A stretch of DNA of 64,000 nt from Pseudomonas bubulae (GCF_900618535.1 NZ_UYJA01000004.1:186001-250000); one strand, 5' to 3'. Counted from the stretch's first letter, positions 27,283-37,011 are shown. Notes: generated by a model not told the origin, from the sequence alone. Numbers and translations: made by a program.

Positions 27283-28668
27283 GTGACCACCATTGCCACC
27301 GCTTTTAACACTCTGCCTCTGTCCGCCGCCATGCTGGCTAACCTCGACTCCCTCGGTTATGCCCAGATGACGCCGATTCAGGCGCAGAGCTTGCCGGTGA
27401 TCCTCAAAGGCATGGACCTGATCGCCCAGGCCAAGACCGGTAGTGGCAAAACTGCCGCCTTCGGCATCGGCCTGCTGAACCCGATCAACCCGCGCTTCTT
27501 CGGCTGCCAGGCCCTTGTGATCTGCCCGACCCGCGAACTGGCTGACCAGGTCGCCAAGGAAATCCGCCGCCTGGCCCGCGCCGAAGACAACATCAAGGTG
27601 CTGACCCTGTGTGGTGGCGTGTCGTTCGGCCCGCAGATCGGTTCGCTGGAGCACGGCGCGCACATCATCGTCGGCACTCCGGGGCGTATCCAGCAACACT
27701 TGCGCAAAGGCTCGCTGGTACTGGACGGTCTGAACACCCTGGTACTGGACGAAGCTGACCGCATGCTGGACATGGGCTTCTATGACGCCATCGAAGACAT
27801 CATTGTCAAGACCCCGGAGCGTCGCCAGACCTTGCTGTTCTCGGCCACTTACCCGGCCGGTATCAAGCAGCTGTCGTCCAAGTTCATGCGCAACCCTCAG
27901 CAGGTAAAAGCAGAGGCACTGCACACTGACAGCCAAATCGAGCAGCGTTTCTACGAAATCTCGCCTGAAGAGCGCATGAGCGCCGTGACCAAGGTACTGG
28001 GCCACTTCCGCCCGCAGTCTTGCGTGGCGTTCTGCTTCACCAAGCAGCAGGTGCAGGAAACCGTTGATCACCTGACCTCCAAGGGCATTTCGGCCGTCGG
28101 CCTGCACGGCGACCTGGAGCAGCGCGACCGTGACCAGGTACTGGCCATGTTTGCCAACCGTTCGACTTCGGTACTGGTTGCCACCGACGTAGCCGCCCGT
28201 GGTCTGGACATCGACGCGCTGGACATGGTGCTCAACGTTGAGCTGGCCCGCGATTCGGAAATCCATATTCACCGTGTTGGCCGTACCGGCCGTGCGGGCG
28301 AAAAAGGCGTGGCCATCAGCCTGGTTGCCCCGTCCGAAGCGCACCGCGCCCAGGCCATCGAGCAGTTGCAGAAAGCTCCGCTGAACTGGGAAACCCTGGA
28401 CACCCTCACCTCTCAGGGCGGCGCACCGTTGCTGCCGGCCATGAGCACACTGGTGATCGGCGCAGGTCGTAAAGACAAGGTTCGCCCAGGCGATATCCTT
28501 GGCGCACTGACCGGCGACGCAGGCATTCCGGGGGCCCAGGTTGGCAAGATCGCCATCTTTGACTTCCAGGCCTATGTGGCGGTTGACCGCACCATTGCCA
28601 AGCAGGCTGCACAGCGCCTGAGCGAAGGCAAAATCAAAGGCCGCGTATTGCGCGTGCGGGTTTTGTAA
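27283..28668 (+). CDS. dbpA: DbpA, DEAD-box RNA helicase for 23S rRNA
   Basis: ATP-dependent RNA helicase of 461 residues acting in 50S ribosome assembly. Motifs: Q motif with MTPIQAQ, Walker A AKTGSGKT, DEAD box in VLDEADRMLDMGF, SAT in FSATYP, and VI in HRVGRTGRAG. The C-terminal DbpA RNA-binding domain (about residues 385-461, from RKDKVRPGDILGAL) that recognises hairpin 92 is present. I chose the GTG at 27283 (MTTIATAFNTLPL) because it gives the family length; the longer frame from 27220 adds an unlikely 21-residue leader. Confidence 0.93.
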   Translation: MTTIATAFNTLPLSAAMLANLDSLGYAQMTPIQAQSLPVILKGMDLIAQAKTGSGKTAAFGIGLLNPINPRFFGCQALVICPTRELADQVAKEIRRLARAEDNIKVLTLCGGVSFGPQIGSLEHGAHIIVGTPGRIQQHLRKGSLVLDGLNTLVLDEADRMLDMGFYDAIEDIIVKTPERRQTLLFSATYPAGIKQLSSKFMRNPQQVKAEALHTDSQIEQRFYEISPEERMSAVTKVLGHFRPQSCVAFCFTKQQVQETVDHLTSKGISAVGLHGDLEQRDRDQVLAMFANRSTSVLVATDVAARGLDIDALDMVLNVELARDSEIHIHRVGRTGRAGEKGVAISLVAPSEAHRAQAIEQLQKAPLNWETLDTLTSQGGAPLLPAMSTLVIGAGRKDKVRPGDILGALTGDAGIPGAQVGKIAIFDFQAYVAVDRTIAKQAAQRLSEGKIKGRVLRVRVL

Positions 28669-28682
28669 GACGCTTCAAGAGC

Positions 28683-28790
28683 CCCCTCACCCCAACCCTC
28701 TCCCGGAGGAAGAGGGGGCAGATTTGCATAGAATTCGAAATCACCCTGGTCAAGCTCCCTCTCCCTCAGGGAGAGGGCTGGGGTGAGGGC
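28683..28790. repeat. Inverted repeat CCCTCACCC family
   Basis: CCCTCACCCCAACCCTCTCC and GAGAGGGCTGGGGTGAGGG pair across about 65 bases after dbpA, ending 22 bases before the next gene's start. Unlike the other three copies this one lies between two genes on the same strand. Confidence 0.7.
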
Positions 28791-28812
28791 TGCTTTTACC
28801 GAGGACACCGCT

Positions 28813-29991
28813 TTGCGCTCTACCGACGTTGTGATTATTGGCGCTGGCGCCGCAGGCCTGATGTGCGCACTGACCGCCGCCAACCGGGGGCGCAAGGTGA
28901 TGCTGATCGACCACGCCAACAAGGCAGGCAAAAAGATCCTGATGTCGGGCGGTGGCCGCTGCAACTTCACCAACATGTACACCGAGCCCAACAATTTCCT
29001 GTCGCAGAACCCGCACTTTTGCAAGTCGGCCCTGGCCCGCTACACCCAGTGGGACTTTATCGAGATGGTCGCCAAACACGGGGTGCCCTACCACGAGAAA
29101 AAACTCGGCCAGCTGTTTTGCGACAACAAATCCAGCGACATCCTCGAAATGCTCCTCGACGAGTGCAAACAGGCCGGCGTCAGCCTGCACCTGGACACTT
29201 CAGTCGAACAGATCGAAAAAACCGACAACGGCTACAGCCTCAATACAACGCTGGGGCCGGTTGACTGCCAGTCTCTGGTGGTCGCCACCGGCGGGCTGTC
29301 GATCCCGACCCTGGGCGCCACAGGCTTCGGCTATCAAATCGCCAAACAGTTCGGCCACACCTTGCTGCCAACCCGCGCAGGCCTGGTGCCGTTTACCATC
29401 ACCGATCAGCTCAAAGAGATCTGCACCGAGCTGTCGGGCACGTCGGTGGATTGCCTGGTGAGCTGCAACGACCAGAGCTTTCGCGAAAATATCCTGTTCA
29501 CCCACCGTGGTTTGAGCGGGCCGGCGATCTTGCAGATTTCCTCGTTCTGGAACCCCGGCGATACGGTTGAGATCAATCTGCTGCCCGACCTCGACGCCCT
29601 GAGCTGGCTGCAAACACAGCAGGTTGAGCGCCCCAACAGCGAGTTGAAAACCCTGCTGGGTGAAATCTTCACCAAGAAGATGGCCAATCTGCTGGCCGAG
29701 CACTGGTTCGAGTCCAAGCCAATGAAGCAGTACACCCCGGCGGAGCTGGCGCAGGTGGCGGACAAACTGGCGTGCTGGAAGGTGGTCCCCGCGGGAACCG
29801 AAGGTTATCGCACCGCTGAAGTGACCCTGGGTGGGGTCGATACCCGCGAAGTGTCGTCCAAGACCATGGAATCGCTGAAAAGCCCCGGCCTGTATTTTGT
29901 CGGCGAAGTGCTGGATGTAAGCGGCCATCTTGGCGGCTTCAACTTCCAGTGGGCGTGGGCTTCGGGGTATGCAGCGGCGCAGTACGTCTGA
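28813..29991 (+). CDS. BaiN/HI0933-type flavoprotein (YhiN-like)
   Basis: FAD-dependent oxidoreductase of 392 residues of the HI0933/YhiN/BaiN family; physiological substrate unknown. The N-terminal dinucleotide motif GAGAAGLMCALTAA and the family marker GGGRCNFTN (about residue 50) are clear, as is the C-terminal FAD motif GEVLDVSGHLGGFNFQWAW. I chose the TTG at 28813, with GAGG 9 bases upstream, because the longer GTG frame begins inside the inverted repeat. A perfect hairpin follows the stop. Confidence 0.85.
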   Translation: MRSTDVVIIGAGAAGLMCALTAANRGRKVMLIDHANKAGKKILMSGGGRCNFTNMYTEPNNFLSQNPHFCKSALARYTQWDFIEMVAKHGVPYHEKKLGQLFCDNKSSDILEMLLDECKQAGVSLHLDTSVEQIEKTDNGYSLNTTLGPVDCQSLVVATGGLSIPTLGATGFGYQIAKQFGHTLLPTRAGLVPFTITDQLKEICTELSGTSVDCLVSCNDQSFRENILFTHRGLSGPAILQISSFWNPGDTVEINLLPDLDALSWLQTQQVERPNSELKTLLGEIFTKKMANLLAEHWFESKPMKQYTPAELAQVADKLACWKVVPAGTEGYRTAEVTLGGVDTREVSSKTMESLKSPGLYFVGEVLDVSGHLGGFNFQWAWASGYAAAQYV

Positions 29992-29997
29992 CCTGCC

Positions 29998-30040
29998 CCC
30001 CTGCAGTCGCTGCTGCAACCTGCAGCAGCGACTGCAGGGG
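29998..30040. terminator. Perfect 20-bp hairpin with 3-base loop
   Basis: CCCCTGCAGTCGCTGCTGCA, loop ACC, then the exact complement, starting 7 bases after the flavoprotein stop. It lacks a strong T run directly after it (GCGCATGAAAAATATTTTT follows). It could be a terminator or an mRNA-stabilising end; the GCAGTCGCTGC core resembles the repeat at 42251. Confidence 0.6.
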
Positions 30041-30137
30041 CGCATGAAAAATATTTTTGGTTCGATGTGACAGCCCCATTGCACTGTCGTCTTATCTGGC
30101 TCAAGTTAGCGAATCACGAGCCAGGCACCGCCACTTC

Positions 30138-32312
30138 ATGTCATCGAAAAGCTTTCAGCATTCCCTGCGCCGCCTGTGGGCACTGGACAAGTTCAGTTAC
30201 AGCGTGCGGGTATTTGTCGCCCTGACCGGCAGCATGGCTTTTTGCTGGTATCAGGATGAGATGTCACTGCTGATCCCGTTGTTTCTGGGGGTTATCGCCA
30301 GTGCGCTGTCTGAAACCGATGACAGCTGGCAAGGCCGTCTCAACGCCTTGCTGGTGACGCTGGTGTGTTTCACCGCCTCGGCCCTGAGTGTCGAGCTGCT
30401 TTTCCCCTACCCCTGGCTGATGGTCTGCGCGCTGGCCCTGGCCAGTTTCGGCCTGACCATGCTCGGCGCGCTGGGCGAGCGCTACGGGGCGATTGCTTCA
30501 GCCACACTGATTCTGGCCGTGTACACCATGATCGGCGTGGATCAGCGCGGCGGCGAAGTCACCAACTTCTGGCATGAACCCTTGCTGCTGGTGGCCGGTG
30601 CCGCCTGGTACGGGATACTGTCGGTGCTGTGGCAGGCGCTGTTTTCCAATCAGCCGGTGCAACAGAGCCTGGCCCGGTTGTTCTGGGAACTTGGCCTGTA
30701 CCTGAAAATCAAGTCGGCGCTGTTCGAGCCCATCCGCAAACTGGACGTGGAAGCGGGCCGGCTGGAACTGGCCCGGCAAAACGGCAGGGTGGTGGCGGCG
30801 CTGAACACCGCCAAGGAAATCATCCTGCACCGGGTCGGCAATACTCGGCCAGGCTCCAAACTCAGCCGCTACCTCAAGCTGTATTTCCTCGCGCAGGACA
30901 TCCACGAGCGAGCCAGCTCATCGCACTACCCGTACAACGCCCTGGCCGATGCCTTCTTCCACAGTGATGTGATGTTCCGCTGCCAGCGCCTGCTGCGTCA
31001 GCAAGGCGTGGCCTGCCAGCGCCTGTCGGAGTCGATCAAGCTGCGCCAGCCATTTGTCTATGACGACAGCTTTGCCGAGGCTCTTGGAGACCTGCATGCC
31101 TCCCTCGAACACTTGCGCATCCAGAGCAACCCGGCCTGGCGCGGACTGTTGCGTTCATTGCGGGCACTGGCCGCCAACCTTGGCACCCTCGACCGCCTGC
31201 TGAGCGATGCAAGCAACCCCGACACCCTGGCCGATGCCACCGATAGCAGCCTGCTCGACCGTTCGCCACGTAACCTCAAGGATGTCTGGTCACGCCTGCG
31301 CCAGCATCTGACACCCACTTCGCTGATCTTCCGCCACGCCTTGCGCCTGCCCCTGGCTCTGAGTATCGGTTTTGCGATGGTGCACTGGATTCACCCAAGC
31401 CAGGGCTACTGGATCATCCTCACCACGCTGTTCGTGTGCCAGCCAAGCTACGGCGCCACGCGGCGCAAGTTCAGCCAGCGGATTATCGGCACGGCCATCG
31501 GCCTGGCCGTGGGCTGGGCGTTGTTCGATCTGTTCCCCAACCCGCTGGTACAGTCGATGTTTGCCGTCGTGGCCGGGGTGGTGTTCTTTATCAACCGCAC
31601 CACGCGCTACACCCTGAGCACGGCGGCCATCACCCTGATGATTCTGTTCTGCTTCAATCAGGTGGGCGATGGTTACGGACTGTTCCTGCCGCGCCTGTTC
31701 GACACCCTGGTGGGTAGCGTGATCGCGGCAGCGGCGGTGTTCCTGTTCTTGCCTGACTGGCAGGGTCGTCGTCTGAACCAGGTGCTGGCCAATACCCTGA
31801 GCTGCAACAGCCAGTACCTGCGCCAGATCATGCAGCAATATGCCCAGGGTAAAAGCGACAGCCTGGCCTATCGGTTGGCACGGCGTAACGCACATAACGC
31901 CGATGCGGCGCTGTCGACCACCCTGGCCAATATGCTGATGGAACCCGGGCATTTCCGTAAGGATGCAGACATGGGCTTCCGCTTTTTGGTGCTGTCCCAC
32001 ACTTTGCTCAGTTACCTCTCTGGCCTGGGCGCCCACCGCGACACCCAATTGCCTGCCGAAGTGCGCGAGCAGTTGATTGAAGGGGCCGGGGGCAAGATTG
32101 CCGACAGCATCGACCAGATTGCCCAGGGCCTGGCCACCAAGCAGGCGGTTGCAGTGCAAAGTGATGAGGAAGAGGCCCTGGCCGGCGAACTTGAACAAAT
32201 GCCCGATGAAATAGATGAAAACCAGAGGCTGGTACAAACCCAACTGGCGCTGATTTGCCGCCAGCTCGGGCCACTGCGCACCCTGGCCGCGCATTTGGTC
32301 AAGGCACCTTAG
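30138..32312 (+). CDS. yccS: YccS-like FUSC-family membrane protein
   Basis: Inner-membrane protein of 724 residues. It has two clusters of membrane segments (about residues 20-170 and 395-520) joined by a long helical cytosolic part, the duplicated layout of the YccS/YhfK and fusaric-acid-resistance (FUSC) families. SQGYWIILTTLFVCQPSYGATRRK, the YccS-type motif region, is visible in parts (about residue 435). Length matches E. coli YccS (about 720). Transported substrate unknown. The start MSSKSFQHSLRRL is supported by family length; the frame is open 27 codons further upstream. Confidence 0.85.
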   Translation: MSSKSFQHSLRRLWALDKFSYSVRVFVALTGSMAFCWYQDEMSLLIPLFLGVIASALSETDDSWQGRLNALLVTLVCFTASALSVELLFPYPWLMVCALALASFGLTMLGALGERYGAIASATLILAVYTMIGVDQRGGEVTNFWHEPLLLVAGAAWYGILSVLWQALFSNQPVQQSLARLFWELGLYLKIKSALFEPIRKLDVEAGRLELARQNGRVVAALNTAKEIILHRVGNTRPGSKLSRYLKLYFLAQDIHERASSSHYPYNALADAFFHSDVMFRCQRLLRQQGVACQRLSESIKLRQPFVYDDSFAEALGDLHASLEHLRIQSNPAWRGLLRSLRALAANLGTLDRLLSDASNPDTLADATDSSLLDRSPRNLKDVWSRLRQHLTPTSLIFRHALRLPLALSIGFAMVHWIHPSQGYWIILTTLFVCQPSYGATRRKFSQRIIGTAIGLAVGWALFDLFPNPLVQSMFAVVAGVVFFINRTTRYTLSTAAITLMILFCFNQVGDGYGLFLPRLFDTLVGSVIAAAAVFLFLPDWQGRRLNQVLANTLSCNSQYLRQIMQQYAQGKSDSLAYRLARRNAHNADAALSTTLANMLMEPGHFRKDADMGFRFLVLSHTLLSYLSGLGAHRDTQLPAEVREQLIEGAGGKIADSIDQIAQGLATKQAVAVQSDEEEALAGELEQMPDEIDENQRLVQTQLALICRQLGPLRTLAAHLVKAP

Positions 32313-32376
32313 GCCTTGGCGCCAGTCGGCATCACGCCTACTATCGAGACATGAACTCGCCAACAAGGACAAGATC

Positions 32377-32838
32377 GTGACCACCGACTGGCTCTGCAAA
32401 CACCACAACGACCTGGGCAAGGAACAGCTCTACGCAATCCTCGAATTGCGCTCAAAAGTATTTGTCGCCGAGCAGAAATGCGCCTATCAGGACGTCGACG
32501 GGCAAGACCTGACGGGCGATACGCTGCATGTGATGGGCTGGCAAGACGACCAGCTGGTGGCCTACGCCCGCATCCTCGACCCCGAGTCCCAGGGCGGTGA
32601 CGTAGTGATCGGCCGCGTAATCGTTGCCGTCGAAGGCCGCGGGCAAAAGCTTGGGCATACCCTGCTTGAACAGGCCCTGAAAAATATCGAAGAGTACTGG
32701 GCGGGGCAGCCCGTATTCCTGTCCGCCCAAGCGCACCTGCAACCCTTTTACGAGCAACACGGGTTCAACACCCAGGGCGAGATCTACCTAGAAGACAACA
32801 TCCCGCACATCGGCATGCGCCTGACATCTCAGGGGTAA
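32377..32838 (+). CDS. elaA: ElaA-type GNAT acetyltransferase
   Basis: N-acetyltransferase of 153 residues matching ElaA. The start region LYAILELRSKVFVAEQKCAYQDVDG (read in parts) is the ElaA hallmark; acetyl-CoA binding segment is VIVAVEGRGQKLGHTLL. Substrate unknown. GTG start with AAGGA upstream. Its 3' end overlaps the end of the small winged-helix gene on the other strand by about 10 bases. Confidence 0.88.
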   Translation: MTTDWLCKHHNDLGKEQLYAILELRSKVFVAEQKCAYQDVDGQDLTGDTLHVMGWQDDQLVAYARILDPESQGGDVVIGRVIVAVEGRGQKLGHTLLEQALKNIEEYWAGQPVFLSAQAHLQPFYEQHGFNTQGEIYLEDNIPHIGMRLTSQG

Positions 32839-33125
32839 CCCAGCACCTGCTTGATCTGCACCAGATGCCCAGCGACCCAGTTTTTGTCCACCGGCCCCCA
32901 GTTGCGGATCAGGTAGCGTCCGGCATGGTTGCGGGCGCCATCCTGCTGTTCAAATTCGCAGATGATGTCCAGATCGGCCAGGGCAGCAATGGTGTCCTGG
33001 GCGGTACGACGCGGCATGCCGGTGACTTCGGTCAAGGCAGGCACGCTGCTGGCGATCTGGCTATCGATCAACCAGGCCACATACAAGCGCCGGTAAAAGC
33101 TGCTTTTGGTTTTGCTGACTTCCAT
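32829..33125 (-). CDS. Small winged-helix protein
   Basis: Basic protein of 98 residues beginning MEVSKTKSSFYRRLYVAWLID. A winged helix-turn-helix is suggested by VPALTEVTGMPRRTAQDTIAAL, with the recognition helix at about residues 36-48. It resembles small DNA-binding proteins annotated in many pseudomonads; no target is known. It is convergent with elaA and 51 bases downstream of the YgjP-type gene on the same strand, so they may share a transcript. Confidence 0.7.
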   Translation of the reverse strand: MEVSKTKSSFYRRLYVAWLIDSQIASSVPALTEVTGMPRRTAQDTIAALADLDIICEFEQQDGARNHAGRYLIRNWGPVDKNWVAGHLVQIKQVLGYP

Positions 33126-33176
33126 TCAGAACTCCTGCCCGTCTATACGGGTCCGCTCCCACACATAAAGTAAGTG

Positions 33177-33677
33177 TCAGGTTTTGCCCTGCATATCCCG
33201 CCACGTGAGGTACACCCGCAGGTCGAACTCCAGTTGGTGATAACCCGGCAGCATGTGCTCACACAGTTTGTAGAACGCCTTGTTGTGGTCTGACTCTTTC
33301 AAGTGGGCCAGCTCGTGGACCACGATCATCTTCAAAAACTCGGGCGCCGCTTCCTTGAACAGCGAGGCCACGCGCAGTTCCTTTTTAGCCTTGAGCTTGC
33401 CGCCCTGAACCCGTGAAATAGCAGTATGCAAACCCAGCGCACGGTGGGTCAGGTCGAGCCTGTTATCAAACAGCACCTTGTCAAAGGATGGCGCATTGCG
33501 CAGGTATTCCTGTTTGAGCTCCTGAGCGTAGGCATACAGGGCCTTGTCGCTTTGCACGGCATGACGCTGTGGATAACGCTCGCTCAGGTAACTGCCCAGC
33601 TGGTTGCGCTCGATCAATTGGCGCACCTGCTCTTGCAAGGTCTGGGGGTAAGCCTGGAGGTATTTGAGCACAGTCAT
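33177..33677 (-). CDS. YgjP/SprT-like metallopeptidase
   Basis: Soluble protein of 166 residues of the DUF45/YgjP metallopeptidase group. The zinc motif HELAHLKESDHNKAF (HExxH plus downstream His) is intact in the C-terminal half. The start MTVLKYLQAYPQ was chosen; a five-residue longer form is possible. Substrate unknown. It diverges from the DUF3077-like gene. Confidence 0.8.
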   Translation of the reverse strand: MTVLKYLQAYPQTLQEQVRQLIERNQLGSYLSERYPQRHAVQSDKALYAYAQELKQEYLRNAPSFDKVLFDNRLDLTHRALGLHTAISRVQGGKLKAKKELRVASLFKEAAPEFLKMIVVHELAHLKESDHNKAFYKLCEHMLPGYHQLEFDLRVYLTWRDMQGKT

Positions 33678-33866
33678 GGGGCGCCAACGCACAGCGTAAA
33701 AGTGCGCCAGTGTAGCGAATTCGATCCCCGGGCGCCCACGTCAGACTTTTACGCTGCCAAAAGGCAGACGCTTCCGAGAAAACACGATGCACACAAGCGC
33801 TGCTTGCGACCCGCAAACTCACAGGGCTATCTTCACCAGTCGCCGATGCTCCCCCGTGGAAGAAAC

Positions 33867-34301
33867 ATGAAAAAGCCGACGCCCGACGATCCCAAAGCCA
33901 TTCACACTCCCCGGGATGATCATCAGCACGATGAAACCACCCGGCTTATTCTCGACGCCCTGCTTCAGGCCCCGCCCGTTTGCCTGGAAAACCTCAAACC
34001 CACCCGTGCACTAAGGGCAGGCAAGCAATCACCCTTTGCCGTGCTGCCTGATATCCGTGCAATCGAAGCGCTGTCCCATGTGTCGCTGATGCTCAAAAGC
34101 GCAGAAGAGGTCTCGGATGAAATCACCGCATACGCCAGCGGCATAGAGCGTGGGCTGGTGTGGTCGCTGGTGCATTCGGTGGAGATGTCCCGATCACTGG
34201 TGGACTCACTGCTCAGGGCCAATGGTGTTGATCCAGAGTTGCTAAAGGCACAACCGTCAACCTGGCCCTGCGCGAAGCAGGCTGGCAAGGGGGGGCTTTA
34301 A
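33867..34301 (+). CDS. DUF3077/DUF6124-like protein
   Basis: Protein of 144 residues with a charged, proline-rich N-terminus (MKKPTPDDPKAIHTPRDD) and a helical C-terminal part starting FAVLPDIRAIEALSHVS. This two-part layout fits the Pseudomonas DUF3077/DUF6124 proteins of unknown function. The start follows GGAAGAAAC. The frame stays open upstream, but that part is antisense to the YgjP-type gene and is not credible. A strong two-way terminator follows, shared with rpoH. Confidence 0.7.
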   Translation: MKKPTPDDPKAIHTPRDDHQHDETTRLILDALLQAPPVCLENLKPTRALRAGKQSPFAVLPDIRAIEALSHVSLMLKSAEEVSDEITAYASGIERGLVWSLVHSVEMSRSLVDSLLRANGVDPELLKAQPSTWPCAKQAGKGGL

Positions 34302-34314
34302 TTCCTCCAAAAAA

Positions 34315-34344
34315 AAACGCCCCGATCAGATCGAGGCGTTTTTT
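34315..34344. terminator. Bidirectional Rho-independent terminator
   Basis: AACGCCCCGAT, loop CAG, ATCGAGGCGTT, with A run before and T run after, lies between the convergent DUF3077-like gene and rpoH. It has one internal mismatch. It serves both strands. Confidence 0.9.
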
Positions 34345-34355
34345 GGTCGGGCCGG

Positions 34356-35210
34356 TCAGGCGGCAATCGACAGTTTGAGCTTGTTCATCGCGCTTTTTTC
34401 CAGCTGACGAATCCGCTCGGCTGACACGTTGTACTTCTGCGCCAGGTCGTGCAGCGTGGCTTTTTCTTCAGCCAGCCAGCGCTGATACAGAATGTCACGG
34501 CTGCGGTCGTCCAGCACTTCCAGCGCTTCGTGAAGGTTGCTGGTGGAGTTGTCGGTCCAGTCAGCATCTTCCAGTTGGCGCGCCGGGTCATACCGGTGGT
34601 CTTCCAGGTAGTTGGCTGGCGACTGGAACGCACTGTCGTCGTCAGCTTCGGCTGCCGGGTCGAACGCCATATCATGACCGGTCAGGCGGCTTTCCATCTC
34701 GCGCACTTCGCGAGGCTCTACGCCGAGGCTTTCAGCCACACGATGCACTTCATCGTTGTTCAACCAGGCCAGACGTTTTTTCTGGCTGCGCAGGTTGAAG
34801 AACAATTTGCGCTGAGCCTTGGTGGTCGCAACTTTCACGATCCGCCAGTTGCGCAGGATAAATTCGTGGATCTCTGCCTTGATCCAGTGCACCGCAAAAG
34901 ATACCAGACGCACACCCATTTCAGGGTTGAAGCGTTTGACCGCCTTCATCAGGCCGACGTTGCCTTCCTGGATCAGGTCAGCCTGAGCCAGGCCATAGCC
35001 CGAATAACTACGGGCAATGTGTACAACAAAACGCAGGTGGGCGAGCACCATCTGCCGAGCCGCCCCCAAATCCTGCTCATAATAGAGACTCTCGGCCAGT
35101 TCACGCTCCTGCTCCGGTGTCAGCAATGGAATGCTGTTCACCGTATTGACATAGGCCTCGAGGTTCGCACCAGGGACCAACGCATACGCAGGTTGCAAAG
35201 AAGTGGTCAT
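34356..35210 (-). CDS. rpoH: RpoH, heat-shock sigma factor
   Basis: Sigma-32 of 284 residues, the usual length. Region 2 contains [17 protein letters not shown] and the RpoH-specific box QRKLFFNLR (residues about 130-138), the binding site for regulatory proteolysis factors. Region 4 ends with [15 protein letters not shown]. The start [14 protein letters not shown] follows a GGAGG. It stands downstream of ftsYEX, as in E. coli, with a 114-base spacer that carries its own promoter candidate. Confidence 0.97.
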   Translation of the reverse strand: MTTSLQPAYALVPGANLEAYVNTVNSIPLLTPEQERELAESLYYEQDLGAARQMVLAHLRFVVHIARSYSGYGLAQADLIQEGNVGLMKAVKRFNPEMGVRLVSFAVHWIKAEIHEFILRNWRIVKVATTKAQRKLFFNLRSQKKRLAWLNNDEVHRVAESLGVEPREVREMESRLTGHDMAFDPAAEADDDSAFQSPANYLEDHRYDPARQLEDADWTDNSTSNLHEALEVLDDRSRDILYQRWLAEEKATLHDLAQKYNVSAERIRQLEKSAMNKLKLSIAA

Positions 35211-35259
35211 ACGAAAAAACCTCCGTCTCACATAACTCGTGCAGTTCAGCACTGCGAAA

Positions 35260-35286
35260 GTTGACCGGAAACCTGGAAAAAAGTTC
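35260..35286 (-). promoter_or_regulatory. Candidate AlgU (sigma-22/E) promoter of rpoH
   Basis: Read on the minus strand: GGAACTT, 15 bases, then GTCAAC, with the -10 region about 50 bases before the rpoH ATG. GAACTT is the sigma-E/AlgU -35 element; the -10 departs from TCTGA/TCAAA in part. P. aeruginosa rpoH is known to have an AlgU-dependent promoter, which supports the reading. Confidence 0.5.
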
Positions 35287-35324
35287 CCAAAAAAAGCTGA
35301 AAAGGTCAACAGGCAAAAAGAAAA

Positions 35325-36347
35325 CTATTTAGGCGAAAGCTCACGTAAGTGACGCGCAACTGCAATCCATGCACCGATATACCCTAACAGCACCGCGCCA
35401 AGCAAGAGAGACAGACCATCGGCTACCGGCACACCCGCCAAGGCAAAATTGCTGCCGTACAAGCCAGCCAGCCCCACCACCGCGTCGTTAAGCCAGTTCA
35501 GGCCGAATGCCAAAACGCCCCAGGATAAAACTCCCGCACCAAAGCCATAGAGCGCACCCATATAAAGAAAGGGCCTGCGCACATAGCTGTCAGTACCGCC
35601 GACCAGCTTGATGACTTCGATTTCGATGCGACGATTCTCGATATGCAAACGAATCGTATTACCGATAACCAGCAGCAAAGCTGAAACCAGCAACACCGTC
35701 AAGCCAAACACAAAACGGTCACCCAATTTCAGGATTGCCGCCAGACGTTCGACCCAGACTAGATCAAGTTGCGCCTGTTGCACCTTCGGCAACTGCGCAA
35801 GGCGTTCGCGAAGGGCTTCAAGCGTCGCTTTATCGACTTCTGCCGGGGTTACCAGGACCACACCGGGCAACGGGTTATCGGGCAACTCTTTAAGCGCTTC
35901 GCCCAGCCCTGACTGCTGCTGGAACTCTTCGAGTGCCTTTTCGCGGCTGATAAATTCCGCGTCAGCCACCCCTGCCATACCTTTTATCTGATCGCTGAGA
36001 TTTTCACCCTGCTGGCTGCTGGCATCCATCTGCAGATACAGCGAAATCTGTGCTGCACGCTGCCAGGAACCACCCAGGCGCTCGACGTTGTTAAGCAACA
36101 ACGACAGGCCCATCGGCAGACTCAAGGCAACCGCCATCACCAGGCAGGTAAAAAAGCTGCCAATCGGCTGCTTGCCAAGGCGCTTCAGGCTGTCGAGCAG
36201 ACTGGCCCGGTGAGCCTCAACCCAGGCGTGAAACAACATGGCGAAGGTCGGGCCATCGTCATCATCGTGTTTTTTCTTCGGCGGCTGCGGGTCGGCAGCC
36301 TTTGGAGCTACGCGCTCGGATACTTTGGAACTGCGGGTGGCACTCAT
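35325..36347 (-). CDS. ftsX: FtsX, cell-division ABC-like membrane subunit
   Basis: Membrane protein of 340 residues with a cytosolic N-terminus, one early helix (LVMAVALSLPMGLSLLLNN, after about residue 70), a periplasmic domain of about 110 residues and three later helices. This is the FtsX layout. With FtsE it controls septal murein hydrolases. The first 45 residues are charged and variable, longer than in E. coli. It overlaps ftsE by four bases. Confidence 0.95.
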   Translation of the reverse strand: MSATRSSKVSERVAPKAADPQPPKKKHDDDDGPTFAMLFHAWVEAHRASLLDSLKRLGKQPIGSFFTCLVMAVALSLPMGLSLLLNNVERLGGSWQRAAQISLYLQMDASSQQGENLSDQIKGMAGVADAEFISREKALEEFQQQSGLGEALKELPDNPLPGVVLVTPAEVDKATLEALRERLAQLPKVQQAQLDLVWVERLAAILKLGDRFVFGLTVLLVSALLLVIGNTIRLHIENRRIEIEVIKLVGGTDSYVRRPFLYMGALYGFGAGVLSWGVLAFGLNWLNDAVVGLAGLYGSNFALAGVPVADGLSLLLGAVLLGYIGAWIAVARHLRELSPK

Positions 36348-37011
36348 TGCGCGGCCTCCCCGTCACCGATCAGACGTCCGCGCTGCAAGGTCAGCATGCG
36401 ATGGCGCATGCGTGCGATCAGCGCCAGGTCATGACTGGCAATCAGTACGCTGGTGCCCAAGCGGTTGATGTCTTCAAATACGCCCATGATTTCCGCCGCC
36501 AGACGCGGGTCGAGGTTACCGGTGGGTTCATCGGCCAGCAGCAAGGCCGGGCGATGCACGATGGCGCGGGCAATGCCTACACGCTGTTGCTGACCCGTGG
36601 ATAAGTCACCCGGGTACAGGTCGGTCTTGTCCGACAGCGCTACGCGCTCCAGCGCCGAGTCGACACGCTTGGCGACTTCAGCCTTGGACAGGCCGAGAAT
36701 TTGCAGCGGCAGGGCGACGTTGTTGAACACTGTGCGGTCAAACAGCAACTGGTGGTTCTGGAAAACCACACCGATCTGGCGACGTAAAAAAGGGATCTGC
36801 GCGTTGCTGATTTGCCCCAAGTCCTGCCCCGCCAGTAGCAATTTGCCGCTGGTCGGGCGTTCCATCGCCAGCAACAGGCGCAACAGCGTGCTTTTACCTG
36901 CGCCGGAGTGGCCGGTCACAAAAAGGAATTCGCCTCGACGGACCCGAAAGCTCAGCTCGTGCAGGCCCACGTGTCCATTTGGATAGCGCTTACCGACCTG
37001 CTCGAAACGAA

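Noticed and set aside
33426..33866. Upstream extension of the DUF3077-like gene
   Set aside because: Antisense to the YgjP-type metallopeptidase; the ATG at 33867 has a better start context.
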